From JBDXHU01 sp039989475 (GTDB lineage: Bacteria > Pseudomonadota > Gammaproteobacteria > Pseudomonadales > Halieaceae), in NCBI GenBank assembly GCA_039989475.1, contig JBDXHU010000006.1:224737-288736 (forward strand): a stretch of DNA of 64,000 nucleotides, in the 5' to 3' direction. A program made the translations under genes and the position numbers. Shown here piece after piece: positions 1 to 8,437 of this stretch. A model generated the notes under the pieces. That model was given only the letters and a program-made list of their open reading frames with translations. It searched no databases and was not told the origin of the DNA. Position 1 is the stretch's first letter, and every line of letters begins with the position of its first letter.

Positions 1-217
1 AGTATTCGTCAATAGCGAGTGTTTCCAGCTTGCCGGCGTTGCGAGTGATATAGGCGGCAACAAGGGCCCCCGTGCTCACGCCGGCAAAAAAATCGAACTC
101 ATCGTGAATCGAGATCTGGGTTTCTTTTTCGAGGTAGTGCAGCACGCTGGTGGGAATGACACCTCGAGAGCCACCACCGTCGATGCTGAGGATAAGAATG
201 GGGCCCTTCTCGGACAT
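1..217 (-). CDS. Patatin-like phospholipase, N-terminal part (truncated by window start)
   Basis: An uninterrupted reading frame runs leftward from an ATG at 217 to the window edge, about 72 codons. The start of the protein has the patatin oxyanion-hole motif DGGGSRG (residues about 13-19) and the nucleophile elbow GVSTG (about 47-51), with hydrophobic strands before each. These are the hallmarks of bacterial patatin-like lipid acyl hydrolases, which use a Ser-Asp dyad; the Asp would lie outside the window. A purine-rich AGGGAAG ribosome site lies about 8 bases upstream of the ATG. It is divergent from the zinc-uptake genes to the right. Family is secure; substrate is unknown. Confidence 0.85.
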   Translation of the reverse strand, partial: MSEKGPILILSIDGGGSRGVIPTSVLHYLEKETQISIHDEFDFFAGVSTGALVAAYITRNAGKLETLAIDEY

Positions 218-239
218 GGCAAGCTTCCCTGCTCTTTCT

Positions 240-254
240 TGTTATATGGTAACC
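240..254. promoter_or_regulatory. Zur-like half-palindrome upstream of zinc-uptake genes
   Basis: The sequence TGTTATA-T-GGTAACC matches the gammaproteobacterial Zur box pattern TGTTATA-N-TATAACA perfectly in the left half and at four central positions (TAAC) in the right half. It lies between the divergent patatin gene and the small His/Cys protein plus TonB receptor that look zinc-related, which is where a zinc repressor site would be expected. It is about 230 bases from the first start codon, farther than usual, and no matching -35/-10 pair was confidently identified. Confidence 0.35.
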
Positions 255-485
255 AGTGTCATGCTTTGGGTGCCTGTTAGCAAGCTCGGCAGAAGCGAGG
301 CAAGCATTATCTCTTGCCAGGCTGATCAGTTGCACCAGATCATACAGCGCACTTTTATCCGGCGCTTTGACACGCTGGAACCGAGTAGGCCCGTTGCAAC
401 AGGGGCAGCGGCGCTGGTGTTCAAGCCCGCGTCGCCGTCTATTCTGCTGGTATTGCGGCCGCAATTGTCGTACCTTCTTCCCGCC

Positions 486-773
486 ATGAAGAACATCGCC
501 TCACAAACACGCGCCCACTGGCTCATCGCAGCCATGGTGATGCTGCTGCTCGGTGCTCAGATTGCGCAATCTGCGCACCTGCACGCCGACCACTCCATGG
601 CGCCTGATTGTGTGCAATGCTCTGCTGATGGCGGCCAGACCGCGCTCATCGCCGGCGCCGCCACGCCACCCTGTATAGCTGCGATTCGCGGCAACAATAC
701 CCACCTGTCGGCGGCCCCTTTCGCCACGTTCTACCGCCTTGCGGCCCGAGGTCCTCCCGCACTCTCCAACTGA
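486..773 (+). CDS. Small exported His/Cys protein, DUF2946-like
   Basis: The 95-residue product begins with a short basic stretch and a hydrophobic segment (residues about 13-28) that reads as a signal peptide or membrane anchor. It then has a metal-ligand-like run HLHADH and a CVQC pair. Small proteins of this form commonly precede metal-related TonB receptors, as here, where the receptor starts 34 bases downstream. The start at 486 was chosen because it places the hydrophobic segment at the N-terminus; no strong ribosome site is visible, and the frame stays open further upstream. A role in handling zinc or copper at the envelope is inference. Confidence 0.55.
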   Translation: MKNIASQTRAHWLIAAMVMLLLGAQIAQSAHLHADHSMAPDCVQCSADGGQTALIAGAATPPCIAAIRGNNTHLSAAPFATFYRLAARGPPALSN

Positions 774-807
774 ATAAGAACCCTTAATTCAGATTTGGAG
801 ATACACC

Positions 808-2889
808 GTGAAACGTAATCTTATTGCATTGCTGGTAGCCACCAGCAGCGCCGCTATGGCGCAGGAAGGCCGAATGGAGCATGTCATTGTCTCCGTTCCC
901 ATTCACAAGAAAACAGCCGAAACCAACCTGCCGGTGACCGTGCTCACCGGCGAAGAACTGCGCCGCGCAGCCAGCGCCAGCATTGGCGAGACCCTGGGCA
1001 ACAAGCCCGGCATCGCCAATGCCTCATTTGGTCCCGGCGTGGGCCGCCCCGTCATTCGCGGTCAGCAGGGCCCGAGAAGCGTGACCCTGCAAAACGGCAC
1101 CAGCAGTGCTGATGTGTCCAGCCTGAGTCCTGACCATGCAGTTGGTGTAGAGCCACTTTTGGCCGACAGTATTGAGGTACTGCGCGGCCCTTCCACCCTG
1201 TTGTACGGCGGTGGCGCCATAGGCGGCGTAGTCAATGTGATCGACAACCGCATTCCGGTGAACCCTATTGAAGGTGTGAGTGGCGCTGTCGAATACCGCT
1301 ACGACGATGCCTCGGAAATGGACAGTGGGGTGGGCCGCCTCGATGCGGGCATCGGCAACTTCGCTTTTCACCTCAGCGGCAGCACCCGCGACTTTAACGA
1401 CCTGAAGATTCCCGGACGAGCCATTGACGAGCAGGCGCTGGAACAGCAGGAGGAATTACTGGGCGTTGAACACGAGGAGGAAGAGGAAGAGCTCGAAAAC
1501 CGCGACGGCCACATCGACAACACCAATGGCGATGCCGATATCTGGACCGCCGGTGCCTCCTATCATTTGGGAGAGAAAGGCTTCTTTGGCCTGGCAGCCA
1601 GTTCCTACAAAACCAAGTACGGCATTCCACCCGGTGCGCATGGCCACGAGGAGCACGAAGAGGACCATGATGAAGAGCATGGCGAAGAAGAGGAAAACAT
1701 TCGCATTGACCTCGACATGGATCGCTACGATGCCGCCCTGCACCTGCACGGGTTGCTTCCCGGCCTGATCGATGTGGCTCGGGCCAACCTCAGCTACACC
1801 GACTACAAGCACGTGGAGCTCGAAGGCGCCGAGGTCGGCACGCGCTTCAAGCGGGAAACCTGGGAATCGCGGCTGGAGCTGGTCCATCAGGGAGAGCACA
1901 ATGGCGTGGTTGGTCTGCAGACGCGCTTGGATCAATTTGAGGCCATTGGCGAAGAAGCCTACGTGCCCAAAACCGACTCCACGGAATTGGGCCTGTTTTG
2001 GGTAGAAGACCTGGACTACGGCCCCTGGCACATCGAACTGGGCGCCCGGGTAGACTGGGTAGAACGCGATCCCGATGCACTGAGCACCAACGATCAGGAC
2101 TTCACCTCTCTGAGCGGGTCCGCCTCAGCCGGCTATGCGTTCTCCGGCGCCTGGTCGGCCAGCGTCGCTCTGGCGCGGTCTGCCAGAGCACCGGCCACCG
2201 AAGAGCTGTTCTCCAACGTGGACAACAGCGGCGACACGCTGGTCACCCATGCCGCCACGGGTGTCATTGAGATCGGCGACCCCGACCTCGATGAAGAGAC
2301 ATCGATCAACCTCGACGTCAGCCTCAACTGGCAGGGAGAACAGTCCTGGGCGGAACTAAGTGTGTTCTACAACAGCTTCCAGGACTACATCTTCCTGCTC
2401 AACTCCGGCGATTTTCAGGACGAAACGCCAATCTACCTGTATGAGCAGGACGATGCGGATTTTGTCGGCGTGGAATTTGAATCAAACTTTTACCTGACCG
2501 ATCTGGGCCCCGGCGCCTTGTCGCTGGGCCTATTCGGAGACTTCATCAGCGGTGAGTTTGACAGCGCCGGCGATGTGCCGCGCATGCCGCCGTTGCGCGT
2601 AGGATCTGAACTGAGTTGGTCTGGTGATGCCCTGAGCGCCTATGTGCGCGTGATCAACGCCGACGATCAGGACGATGCGGGCGACTTTGAGACTGATACC
2701 GACGGCTACACCCGCTGGGATGCCGGCATCGACTACCGCTTCAGCTTTTATAAAGACACCGAACTACTCGCCTTCGTAAAGTGGAAGAATATCGGTGATG
2801 AAGAAATCCGTCTCAGCACCTCTTTCCTGCGCAACTACGCACCGCAGGCTGGAGAGTCTATCGAGGCGGGCATCCGCTTCTCCTTCTAA
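808..2889 (+). CDS. TonB-dependent outer-membrane receptor, ZnuD-like, probable zinc uptake
   Basis: This 693-residue protein has a GTG start with GGAG nearby, a cleavable signal peptide (about residues 1-18) and a plug domain (about 35-150; LRGPSTLLYGGGAIGGVVNV is the typical plug end). A C-terminal beta-barrel ends in aromatic F (IRFSF). Two long acidic and histidine-rich insertions occur in predicted extracellular loops, around residues 215-235 and 275-300 (HGHEEHEEDHDEEHGEEEE). Such loops are characteristic of the zinc receptor ZnuD of Neisseria and relatives. It takes up a metal or metal complex with TonB-ExbBD energy; zinc is the best guess. It follows the small His/Cys protein and probably shares its transcript. 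Confidence 0.9.
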   Translation: MKRNLIALLVATSSAAMAQEGRMEHVIVSVPIHKKTAETNLPVTVLTGEELRRAASASIGETLGNKPGIANASFGPGVGRPVIRGQQGPRSVTLQNGTSSADVSSLSPDHAVGVEPLLADSIEVLRGPSTLLYGGGAIGGVVNVIDNRIPVNPIEGVSGAVEYRYDDASEMDSGVGRLDAGIGNFAFHLSGSTRDFNDLKIPGRAIDEQALEQQEELLGVEHEEEEEELENRDGHIDNTNGDADIWTAGASYHLGEKGFFGLAASSYKTKYGIPPGAHGHEEHEEDHDEEHGEEEENIRIDLDMDRYDAALHLHGLLPGLIDVARANLSYTDYKHVELEGAEVGTRFKRETWESRLELVHQGEHNGVVGLQTRLDQFEAIGEEAYVPKTDSTELGLFWVEDLDYGPWHIELGARVDWVERDPDALSTNDQDFTSLSGSASAGYAFSGAWSASVALARSARAPATEELFSNVDNSGDTLVTHAATGVIEIGDPDLDEETSINLDVSLNWQGEQSWAELSVFYNSFQDYIFLLNSGDFQDETPIYLYEQDDADFVGVEFESNFYLTDLGPGALSLGLFGDFISGEFDSAGDVPRMPPLRVGSELSWSGDALSAYVRVINADDQDDAGDFETDTDGYTRWDAGIDYRFSFYKDTELLAFVKWKNIGDEEIRLSTSFLRNYAPQAGESIEAGIRFSF

Positions 2890-3203
2890 ACGGTCTACTA
2901 CCGGGGTCGGAGCAGGCGGTGGTCTGTTCCTTGCCCCGAGGCAAAATTGGGGTCAGATCACGTTTATGAGCATCTTTGAGTTCATATCCTGGCCTTGATT
3001 TAGCCATCTCTTGCTGGGCTGAACTTGAGCGAATAAACTTCTTTCGGCAGGGCACCGCTCATGGAATTCCAGTGACAGCTCAATTAACGCGCTGGGCTAA
3101 TGGAGATAAGTGAACTGTCCTCGTAATCAGCAATCTAAGCGTGAATATGAAGAGCGGCAATGAAATCATTCCCTGTTACTTGCACCCATACAACCGGCTA
3201 TAA
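2890..3203. other. 314-base gap without a convincing gene; possible REP-type remnant
   Basis: No reading frame here has family features. The stretch at 2947-2966 contains TTGGGGTCAGATCACGTTTA. GGGGTCAG(A) motifs of this kind recur in many proteobacterial genomes around REP-associated transposase genes, so this could be a decayed repeat. Only one copy is seen in this window, so the assignment is weak. The remainder is AT-richer than neighbouring genes, consistent with non-coding accessory DNA. Confidence 0.25.
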
Positions 3204-3212
3204 GTGACGGCT

Positions 3213-3884
3213 ATGCGCATACTTTTATCAATACTGGTTGCGAGTCTCGTTACCGGCCTGATGGTTTACCTGTCCCCCATCGGGGCAAAGATCAGCTTTC
3301 AGATGCTTTCCGGCCTGTTTCCTGCGATCAGCGCCGAAACCGTCAATACCAGTACTCGTCATGGTCTCAGTATCGAAATCTACAACATTGGTTTCCTCAC
3401 TTTTGCCGCACTATCTGGCATCCTCGCTGGCATTTCTCTTTTCCTTCAATCTTCAGCCTTAAAAAGACTTCTCGCGGCAGCAATTTTCACGGCCTTGCTC
3501 AGCATGGCAAGTGCCGCAATGTTCTGGCCGGGTGAGCAGCTCATCAACATCTACGCGCTCGTGACACTTACTATTGTCCAGGCCGCAATGACGTCAGTTG
3601 TGCTAACGCTGTGCTGGTCCGCATTCGACTCATCCAGATTCATCAGAATAACGGGCAGTATCCTCGTCCTCCTAATATCCGGCCAGGGTCTGTTCCTGCC
3701 GCTACTGCACACCATTGCCGCCGTGCTGTATGCAAACAACATCTATACACCGCTGGGCTACCTGGATGTGACCGCCTACGTCTTAATACCAGCACTCGCT
3801 ATTCCGCTGGCCTGTTGGCACTACCGGTTCACCACTCTGCAGTCAGAAAACCCCTCAAACTCGAGCATCCAGGGAGTAACTTGA
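3213..3884 (+). CDS. Unknown integral membrane protein
   Basis: The product (223 residues from the ATG at 3213; a GTG at 3204 would add three) is very hydrophobic. About six membrane segments can be seen, roughly at residues 2-19, 52-75, 82-103, 110-133, 143-170 and 180-200. I recognise no family motif. It ends two bases before the next gene, which encodes a secreted LprI-like protein, so the two are probably co-transcribed. It belongs to the accessory region left of the tRNA. No function is assigned. Confidence 0.6.
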   Translation: MRILLSILVASLVTGLMVYLSPIGAKISFQMLSGLFPAISAETVNTSTRHGLSIEIYNIGFLTFAALSGILAGISLFLQSSALKRLLAAAIFTALLSMASAAMFWPGEQLINIYALVTLTIVQAAMTSVVLTLCWSAFDSSRFIRITGSILVLLISGQGLFLPLLHTIAAVLYANNIYTPLGYLDVTAYVLIPALAIPLACWHYRFTTLQSENPSNSSIQGVT

Positions 3885-3886
3885 TC

Positions 3887-4378
3887 ATGTTAAGAAACTG
3901 TTGCGCAGCACTGTTGCTAATGCAGGCGAGTATTGCCATGGCATTCGAGGAACGCACTGTTGACGATTTTGCCCCCCTTGCCAGTGGCACCAGCATCGAA
4001 GAATTTGATGCGGAGATTCGCAGGTACGAGAACGACTGCCTGGAAAACAGTTTCAGTGGCTCTCTAGGTCAGCGATGTTTCATGAAACGACTGCTATGGA
4101 CTAGAGAATTGCAGCGGATTTACCCGGTGTTCGAGGCTGAGTTGCCAGAAAAAATGCGACAGGCCTTTATAGAAGAGCAGCAGGCCTGGGAAGACACCCT
4201 GGCGCAAACAGAACTGCTGGCTAAATACCTGATAGGCAAACAATTCAACGAGCCCGGAACCATGTACATCACAGCACGGGCGAAGGCACTCGACGACATG
4301 ATGACCACGCCGATTAAACAGCGCGTCACAATGCTACGGGAATGGCAACAGAACTTCCTGGCAAACCAGGAGGATTGA
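3887..4378 (+). CDS. Secreted protein resembling the LprI/DUF1311 family
   Basis: The 163-residue product starts with a clear signal peptide (MLRNCCAALLLMQASIAMA, cleavage near residue 19). The mature part has two cysteines (NDC and QRC) and helical segments ending in an EEQQAWEDTL stretch. That resembles the lysozyme-inhibitor LprI N-terminal family, in which paired Cys and a Q-x-x-W motif recur. The ATG at 3887 was chosen because it begins the signal peptide; the frame stays open far upstream inside the preceding gene. Co-transcription with that membrane protein is likely. The family call is tentative; lysozyme inhibition is not demonstrated. Confidence 0.6.
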   Translation: MLRNCCAALLLMQASIAMAFEERTVDDFAPLASGTSIEEFDAEIRRYENDCLENSFSGSLGQRCFMKRLLWTRELQRIYPVFEAELPEKMRQAFIEEQQAWEDTLAQTELLAKYLIGKQFNEPGTMYITARAKALDDMMTTPIKQRVTMLREWQQNFLANQED

Positions 4379-4390
4379 CGGTTATTCCTG

Positions 4391-4747
4391 CTAGGCCATT
4401 GGCCCGCCCGGATAACCATCCAGTTCCGGCCAGTCGGTATCCGACCACGGTGAATCCTGGCGGACGGCGATGTAATACTGGCTGCCATAGCAGGTGATAT
4501 CGATCATGCCATCGTCATCGATTTCACTGTAAGTCGAGTCGAGGTTACCACCGAAGCTGTCTTCACCATCAGTCACCCAGGTGTAGGTGTCCTTATCCAG
4601 CAACTCCCCGTTCCCGCCTATCATGGTCCAGTATTCATCAGTGATTTCGAACGATTTCACGAAGCCTCGCAGAACCACATTGCCCTGTTCGTGAAGGAAG
4701 GGACGACCGGTCAGGTCCAGCCCTTTGAGTTTATCAAGACCTTGCAT
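4391..4747 (-). CDS. Hypothetical acidic protein
   Basis: This 118-residue protein is strongly acidic and rich in Gly, Asp and aromatic residues (for example DDDGMIDITCYGSQYYIAV), with no signal peptide or membrane segment. I recognise no family. It converges on the LprI-like gene with only 12 bases between the stop codons. It sits next to the repeated tRNA ends, consistent with recently acquired DNA. Coding status is supported by length and a continuous protein-like composition; the ribosome site (GTGAG) is weak. Confidence 0.5.
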   Translation of the reverse strand: MQGLDKLKGLDLTGRPFLHEQGNVVLRGFVKSFEITDEYWTMIGGNGELLDKDTYTWVTDGEDSFGGNLDSTYSEIDDDGMIDITCYGSQYYIAVRQDSPWSDTDWPELDGYPGGPMA

Positions 4748-4881
4748 GTTTACTCACTTTGAATTTCGATAGCTGTTATTCCGGCACTCGCTGGTTTATT
4801 GCTCCAGAGACTGAAACTGCACCGAAAACCGCCTTTATCATAACCCGCAATATCGGGTGGCGTGAAATCGAAAGGAATTTC

Positions 4882-4934
4882 TTCGACCGATCGATTGGTC
4901 GGGAGTTACGGAGTGAAATGGTGGGCCCAGAAGG
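4882..4934. repeat. 53-bp direct repeat, copy 1, ending in tRNA-Ile 3' sequence
   Basis: These 53 bases are identical to 5078-5130. The left 36 bases contain a near-palindrome GACCGATCGATTGGTC; the right end is the last 17 bases of the tRNA-Ile gene including its CCA. Because the same unit also forms the true tRNA 3' end and flank, this copy looks like a duplicated attachment site. Confidence 0.85.
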
Positions 4935-5039
4935 GAGAAGCTAGCGATTATGTTGCGCAGCAACATGCGCCGCTGAGCGACAGCCAGCTGTGCTGGCTGG
5001 CCGGATTAGTCCAATGAGGTCCGGCACGAACGAAGAGAG

Positions 5040-5092
5040 TGGTGGGCCCAGAAGGACTTAACGCGCCGTGCAACGGATTCGACCGATCGATT
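5040..5092 (-). pseudogene. Decayed tRNA-Ile 3'-half fragment
   Basis: On the minus strand this reads AATCGATCGGTCGAA, then about 18 unrelated bases, then AAGTCCTTCTGGGCCCACCA. The intact tRNA has AATCGATTGGTCGAA, GGTTC, then the same 20-base end. So this is a second tRNA 3' half with the T-arm disrupted. The identical 20-base end (5040-5059 versus 5115-5134) is a plausible attachment-site core. Confidence 0.65.
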
Positions 5093-5130
5093 GGTCGGGA
5101 GTTACGGAGTGAAATGGTGGGCCCAGAAGG
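5078..5130. repeat. 53-bp direct repeat, copy 2, overlapping the intact tRNA 3' end
   Basis: This copy is identical to 4882-4934. Its right 16 bases are the acceptor and CCA end of the functional tRNA-Ile gene, so the repeat unit spans the tRNA 3' end plus 37 bases of downstream flank. The 196-base offset between copies defines a small duplicated or excised segment. Confidence 0.85.
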
Positions 5131-5191
5131 ACTTGAACCTTCGACCAATCGATTATGAGTCGACTGCTCTAACCAACTGAGCTATGGGCCC
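5115..5191 (-). tRNA. ileX: tRNA-Ile with CAU anticodon (lysidine type)
   Basis: The minus strand reads GGGCCCATAGCTCAG at the 5' end with an encoded CCA. The 7-bp acceptor (GGGCCCA/TGGGCCC), D-arm, anticodon stem around CAU, TTGGTC variable loop and GGTTCAAGTCC T-arm can all be drawn. A CAU anticodon could be initiator Met, elongator Met or Ile2. The TTGGTCG variable region and T-loop match E. coli ileX rather than its Met tRNAs, and ileX also lies near rpoD in E. coli. After lysidine modification by TilS it would read AUA codons. Its 3' end is the apparent integration target for the repeats downstream. Confidence 0.85.
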
Positions 5192-5288
5192 GTGAACTGT
5201 GCCAAACAATGCGAAAGCGTGGCGAGGCGCGATTATAAAGTAACCAGTGCCAGAATCCACTCCCCCTGGGCGGCAATTTCCGCTTTCG

Positions 5289-6365
5289 CTAGGCTTCTAC
5301 AAATCCCTTCCAGGACGACATGTACTCGATGAAGTCTGGCCCCAGACCCTGGGAGCGCAGGTAGTCAGCACTGACCGGGTTGGCAATAGGCTCAAAGGCC
5401 GAATTCGCCGCTACCTGGCGGGGGAAGTCGTGGTGCAGTATGGCTGCGCGACCGGGTAGTACGAAGTCGGCACCCTCAGCGAGGCAGCGGGCGGCGTCTT
5501 CGGCACTGCGTATCTTACCGGCAGTGCCCAGGCACACGTCGCCCCGGTTCAGCCCGGTGAAGCAGGACAGCAGGCTGCTTCCCTGGAAATCCTCTTCGGC
5601 GGGCTCCTTGAAAGAATCCCATAGCGACATATCGAGGAAGTCGATCTTGCCCGCGCTCATTAATTGCTGTGCCAGCTCGCGCATTTCACCCAAGCGAATA
5701 TCAAAGCGCTCGGGTGACAAACGCACACCCAGCACAAAGTCCGGCCGGCAGCGCTGTCGCACACCATCAATGATGTCGAGCAGCAGGCTGGCGCGGTTCT
5801 CCAGTGAGCCACCGTAGCGGTCGCTGCGCTGGTTGATGGTGGGGCTGAGAAACTGGCAGATCATGTAACCGTGGGCGCCGTGCAACTCCACTCCGTCGAA
5901 ACCCGCCTGCTCGGCGCGCTCGGCCGCCGCAATAAAGTCTTGCGCGAGTTGTTCTACCTCTTCCAGGCCCAGTCCGCGGGCGCCGGTTTCTTCGTTGTTC
6001 GAGGGGCAGACTGGCTGTTGGCCAATTTCCTCTGCGGGAGAGCGCATGCCGGCATGGTGCAATTGCAGTAATGCCTGGCTGTCATTCTTGCGGATGCCTG
6101 TGGCCAGCCGGGTCAGGCCGTCCAGGTGCGCATCCGAAAAACAGCCCAGTTGGCGCGGAAACCCCTTGCCCTCGGCTTGTACGTGGGATGCGCAGGTCAT
6201 GGTAGCGCCAAAGCCGCCCTCGGCGCGCATGGTCAGCCAGCGATACTCATGGTCCGTCAGTACGCCGTCGTCCTGGCTCTGCAGATTGGTGAGCGGGGCC
6301 AGCATGAAGCGGTTGGCCATGCTGCGGCCGCTTTTGAAATGCAGTGGGGAGAACAGCTCGGTCAT
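5289..6365 (-). CDS. NADH:flavin oxidoreductase, old yellow enzyme family
   Basis: The 358-residue TIM-barrel flavoenzyme has the FMN-binding start (FMLAPLTNLQS), LQLHHAGMRSP, and the family signature HGAHGYMICQFLSPTINQRS followed by DRYGGSLENR. The end has GRAAILHHDFP, typical of phosphate binding. Members reduce activated alkenes or nitro compounds using NAD(P)H; the physiological substrate is unknown. It is cytosolic and lies between the tRNA and rpoD, reading in the same direction as rpoD but separated from it by the rpoD terminator. Confidence 0.9.
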   Translation of the reverse strand: MTELFSPLHFKSGRSMANRFMLAPLTNLQSQDDGVLTDHEYRWLTMRAEGGFGATMTCASHVQAEGKGFPRQLGCFSDAHLDGLTRLATGIRKNDSQALLQLHHAGMRSPAEEIGQQPVCPSNNEETGARGLGLEEVEQLAQDFIAAAERAEQAGFDGVELHGAHGYMICQFLSPTINQRSDRYGGSLENRASLLLDIIDGVRQRCRPDFVLGVRLSPERFDIRLGEMRELAQQLMSAGKIDFLDMSLWDSFKEPAEEDFQGSSLLSCFTGLNRGDVCLGTAGKIRSAEDAARCLAEGADFVLPGRAAILHHDFPRQVAANSAFEPIANPVSADYLRSQGLGPDFIEYMSSWKGFVEA

Positions 6366-6407
6366 GGAAGGCCAGCTCCTGGCGTCATTTTCATTGGTTT
6401 CACAACG

Positions 6408-6432
6408 AAAAGCGGGGGATAAAATCCCCCGC
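6408..6432 (-). terminator. Intrinsic terminator after rpoD
   Basis: On the minus strand a perfect 9-bp GC-rich stem (GCGGGGGAT / ATCCCCCGC, 3-base loop) is followed directly by TTTT. It begins 20 bases beyond the rpoD stop codon and is the clearest intrinsic terminator in the window. Confidence 0.8.
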
Positions 6433-6452
6433 AGCGTTGTATACAGTCTGGC

Positions 6453-8276
<1,824 letters not shown>

Positions 8277-8355
8277 GCAGTGGATACCCTTATCTTGTCA
8301 GTTACTGGCGCCAATTGAAGCGGTCTGCTTTTTGGCGTAAAAAACGCAGCCGCGC

Positions 8356-8361
8356 ATTATA
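8356..8361 (-). promoter_or_regulatory. Possible rpoD promoter -10 element
   Basis: A consensus TATAAT lies 80 bases before the rpoD start in the dnaG-rpoD gap. No good -35 hexamer is seen at normal spacing (a TTGTAG is 21 bases away), so this is only a candidate. An internal promoter would let rpoD be expressed independently of rpsU and dnaG, as in E. coli. Confidence 0.35.
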
Positions 8362-8437
8362 ACCGCAAAACACATAAATGAGCTACAAAATAGCTATTTG
8401 GAATTAGAGTGCCGAATCTTATTATTGTTTCCGGAAA

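Larger units (their letters stand above)
4748..5114. other. Non-coding region with repeated tRNA 3' ends and hairpins
   Basis: Apart from the tRNA-derived repeats listed separately, this stretch holds two compact inverted repeats. One is ATGTTGC-GCA-GCAACAT at 4950-4966; the other is CAGCCAGC-TGT-GCTGGCTG at about 4981-4999. A short open frame at 4759-4944 runs straight into the tRNA-like repeat and is not believed to be a gene. The organisation resembles the scar left by elements that inserted at, and left, a tRNA 3' end. Confidence 0.6.

Noticed and set aside
99..464. Minus-strand open frame over the patatin/zinc-locus gap
   Set aside because: It overlaps the patatin start in another frame, has no family features and a Cys/Arg-rich composition typical of shadow frames.
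4759..4944. 61-codon open frame before the tRNA repeats
   Set aside because: It runs into the duplicated tRNA sequence and shows no protein features.
5115..5191. Elongator tRNA-Met
   Set aside because: The CAU anticodon alone is ambiguous; variable loop, T-arm and position near rpoD favour the Ile2 type.
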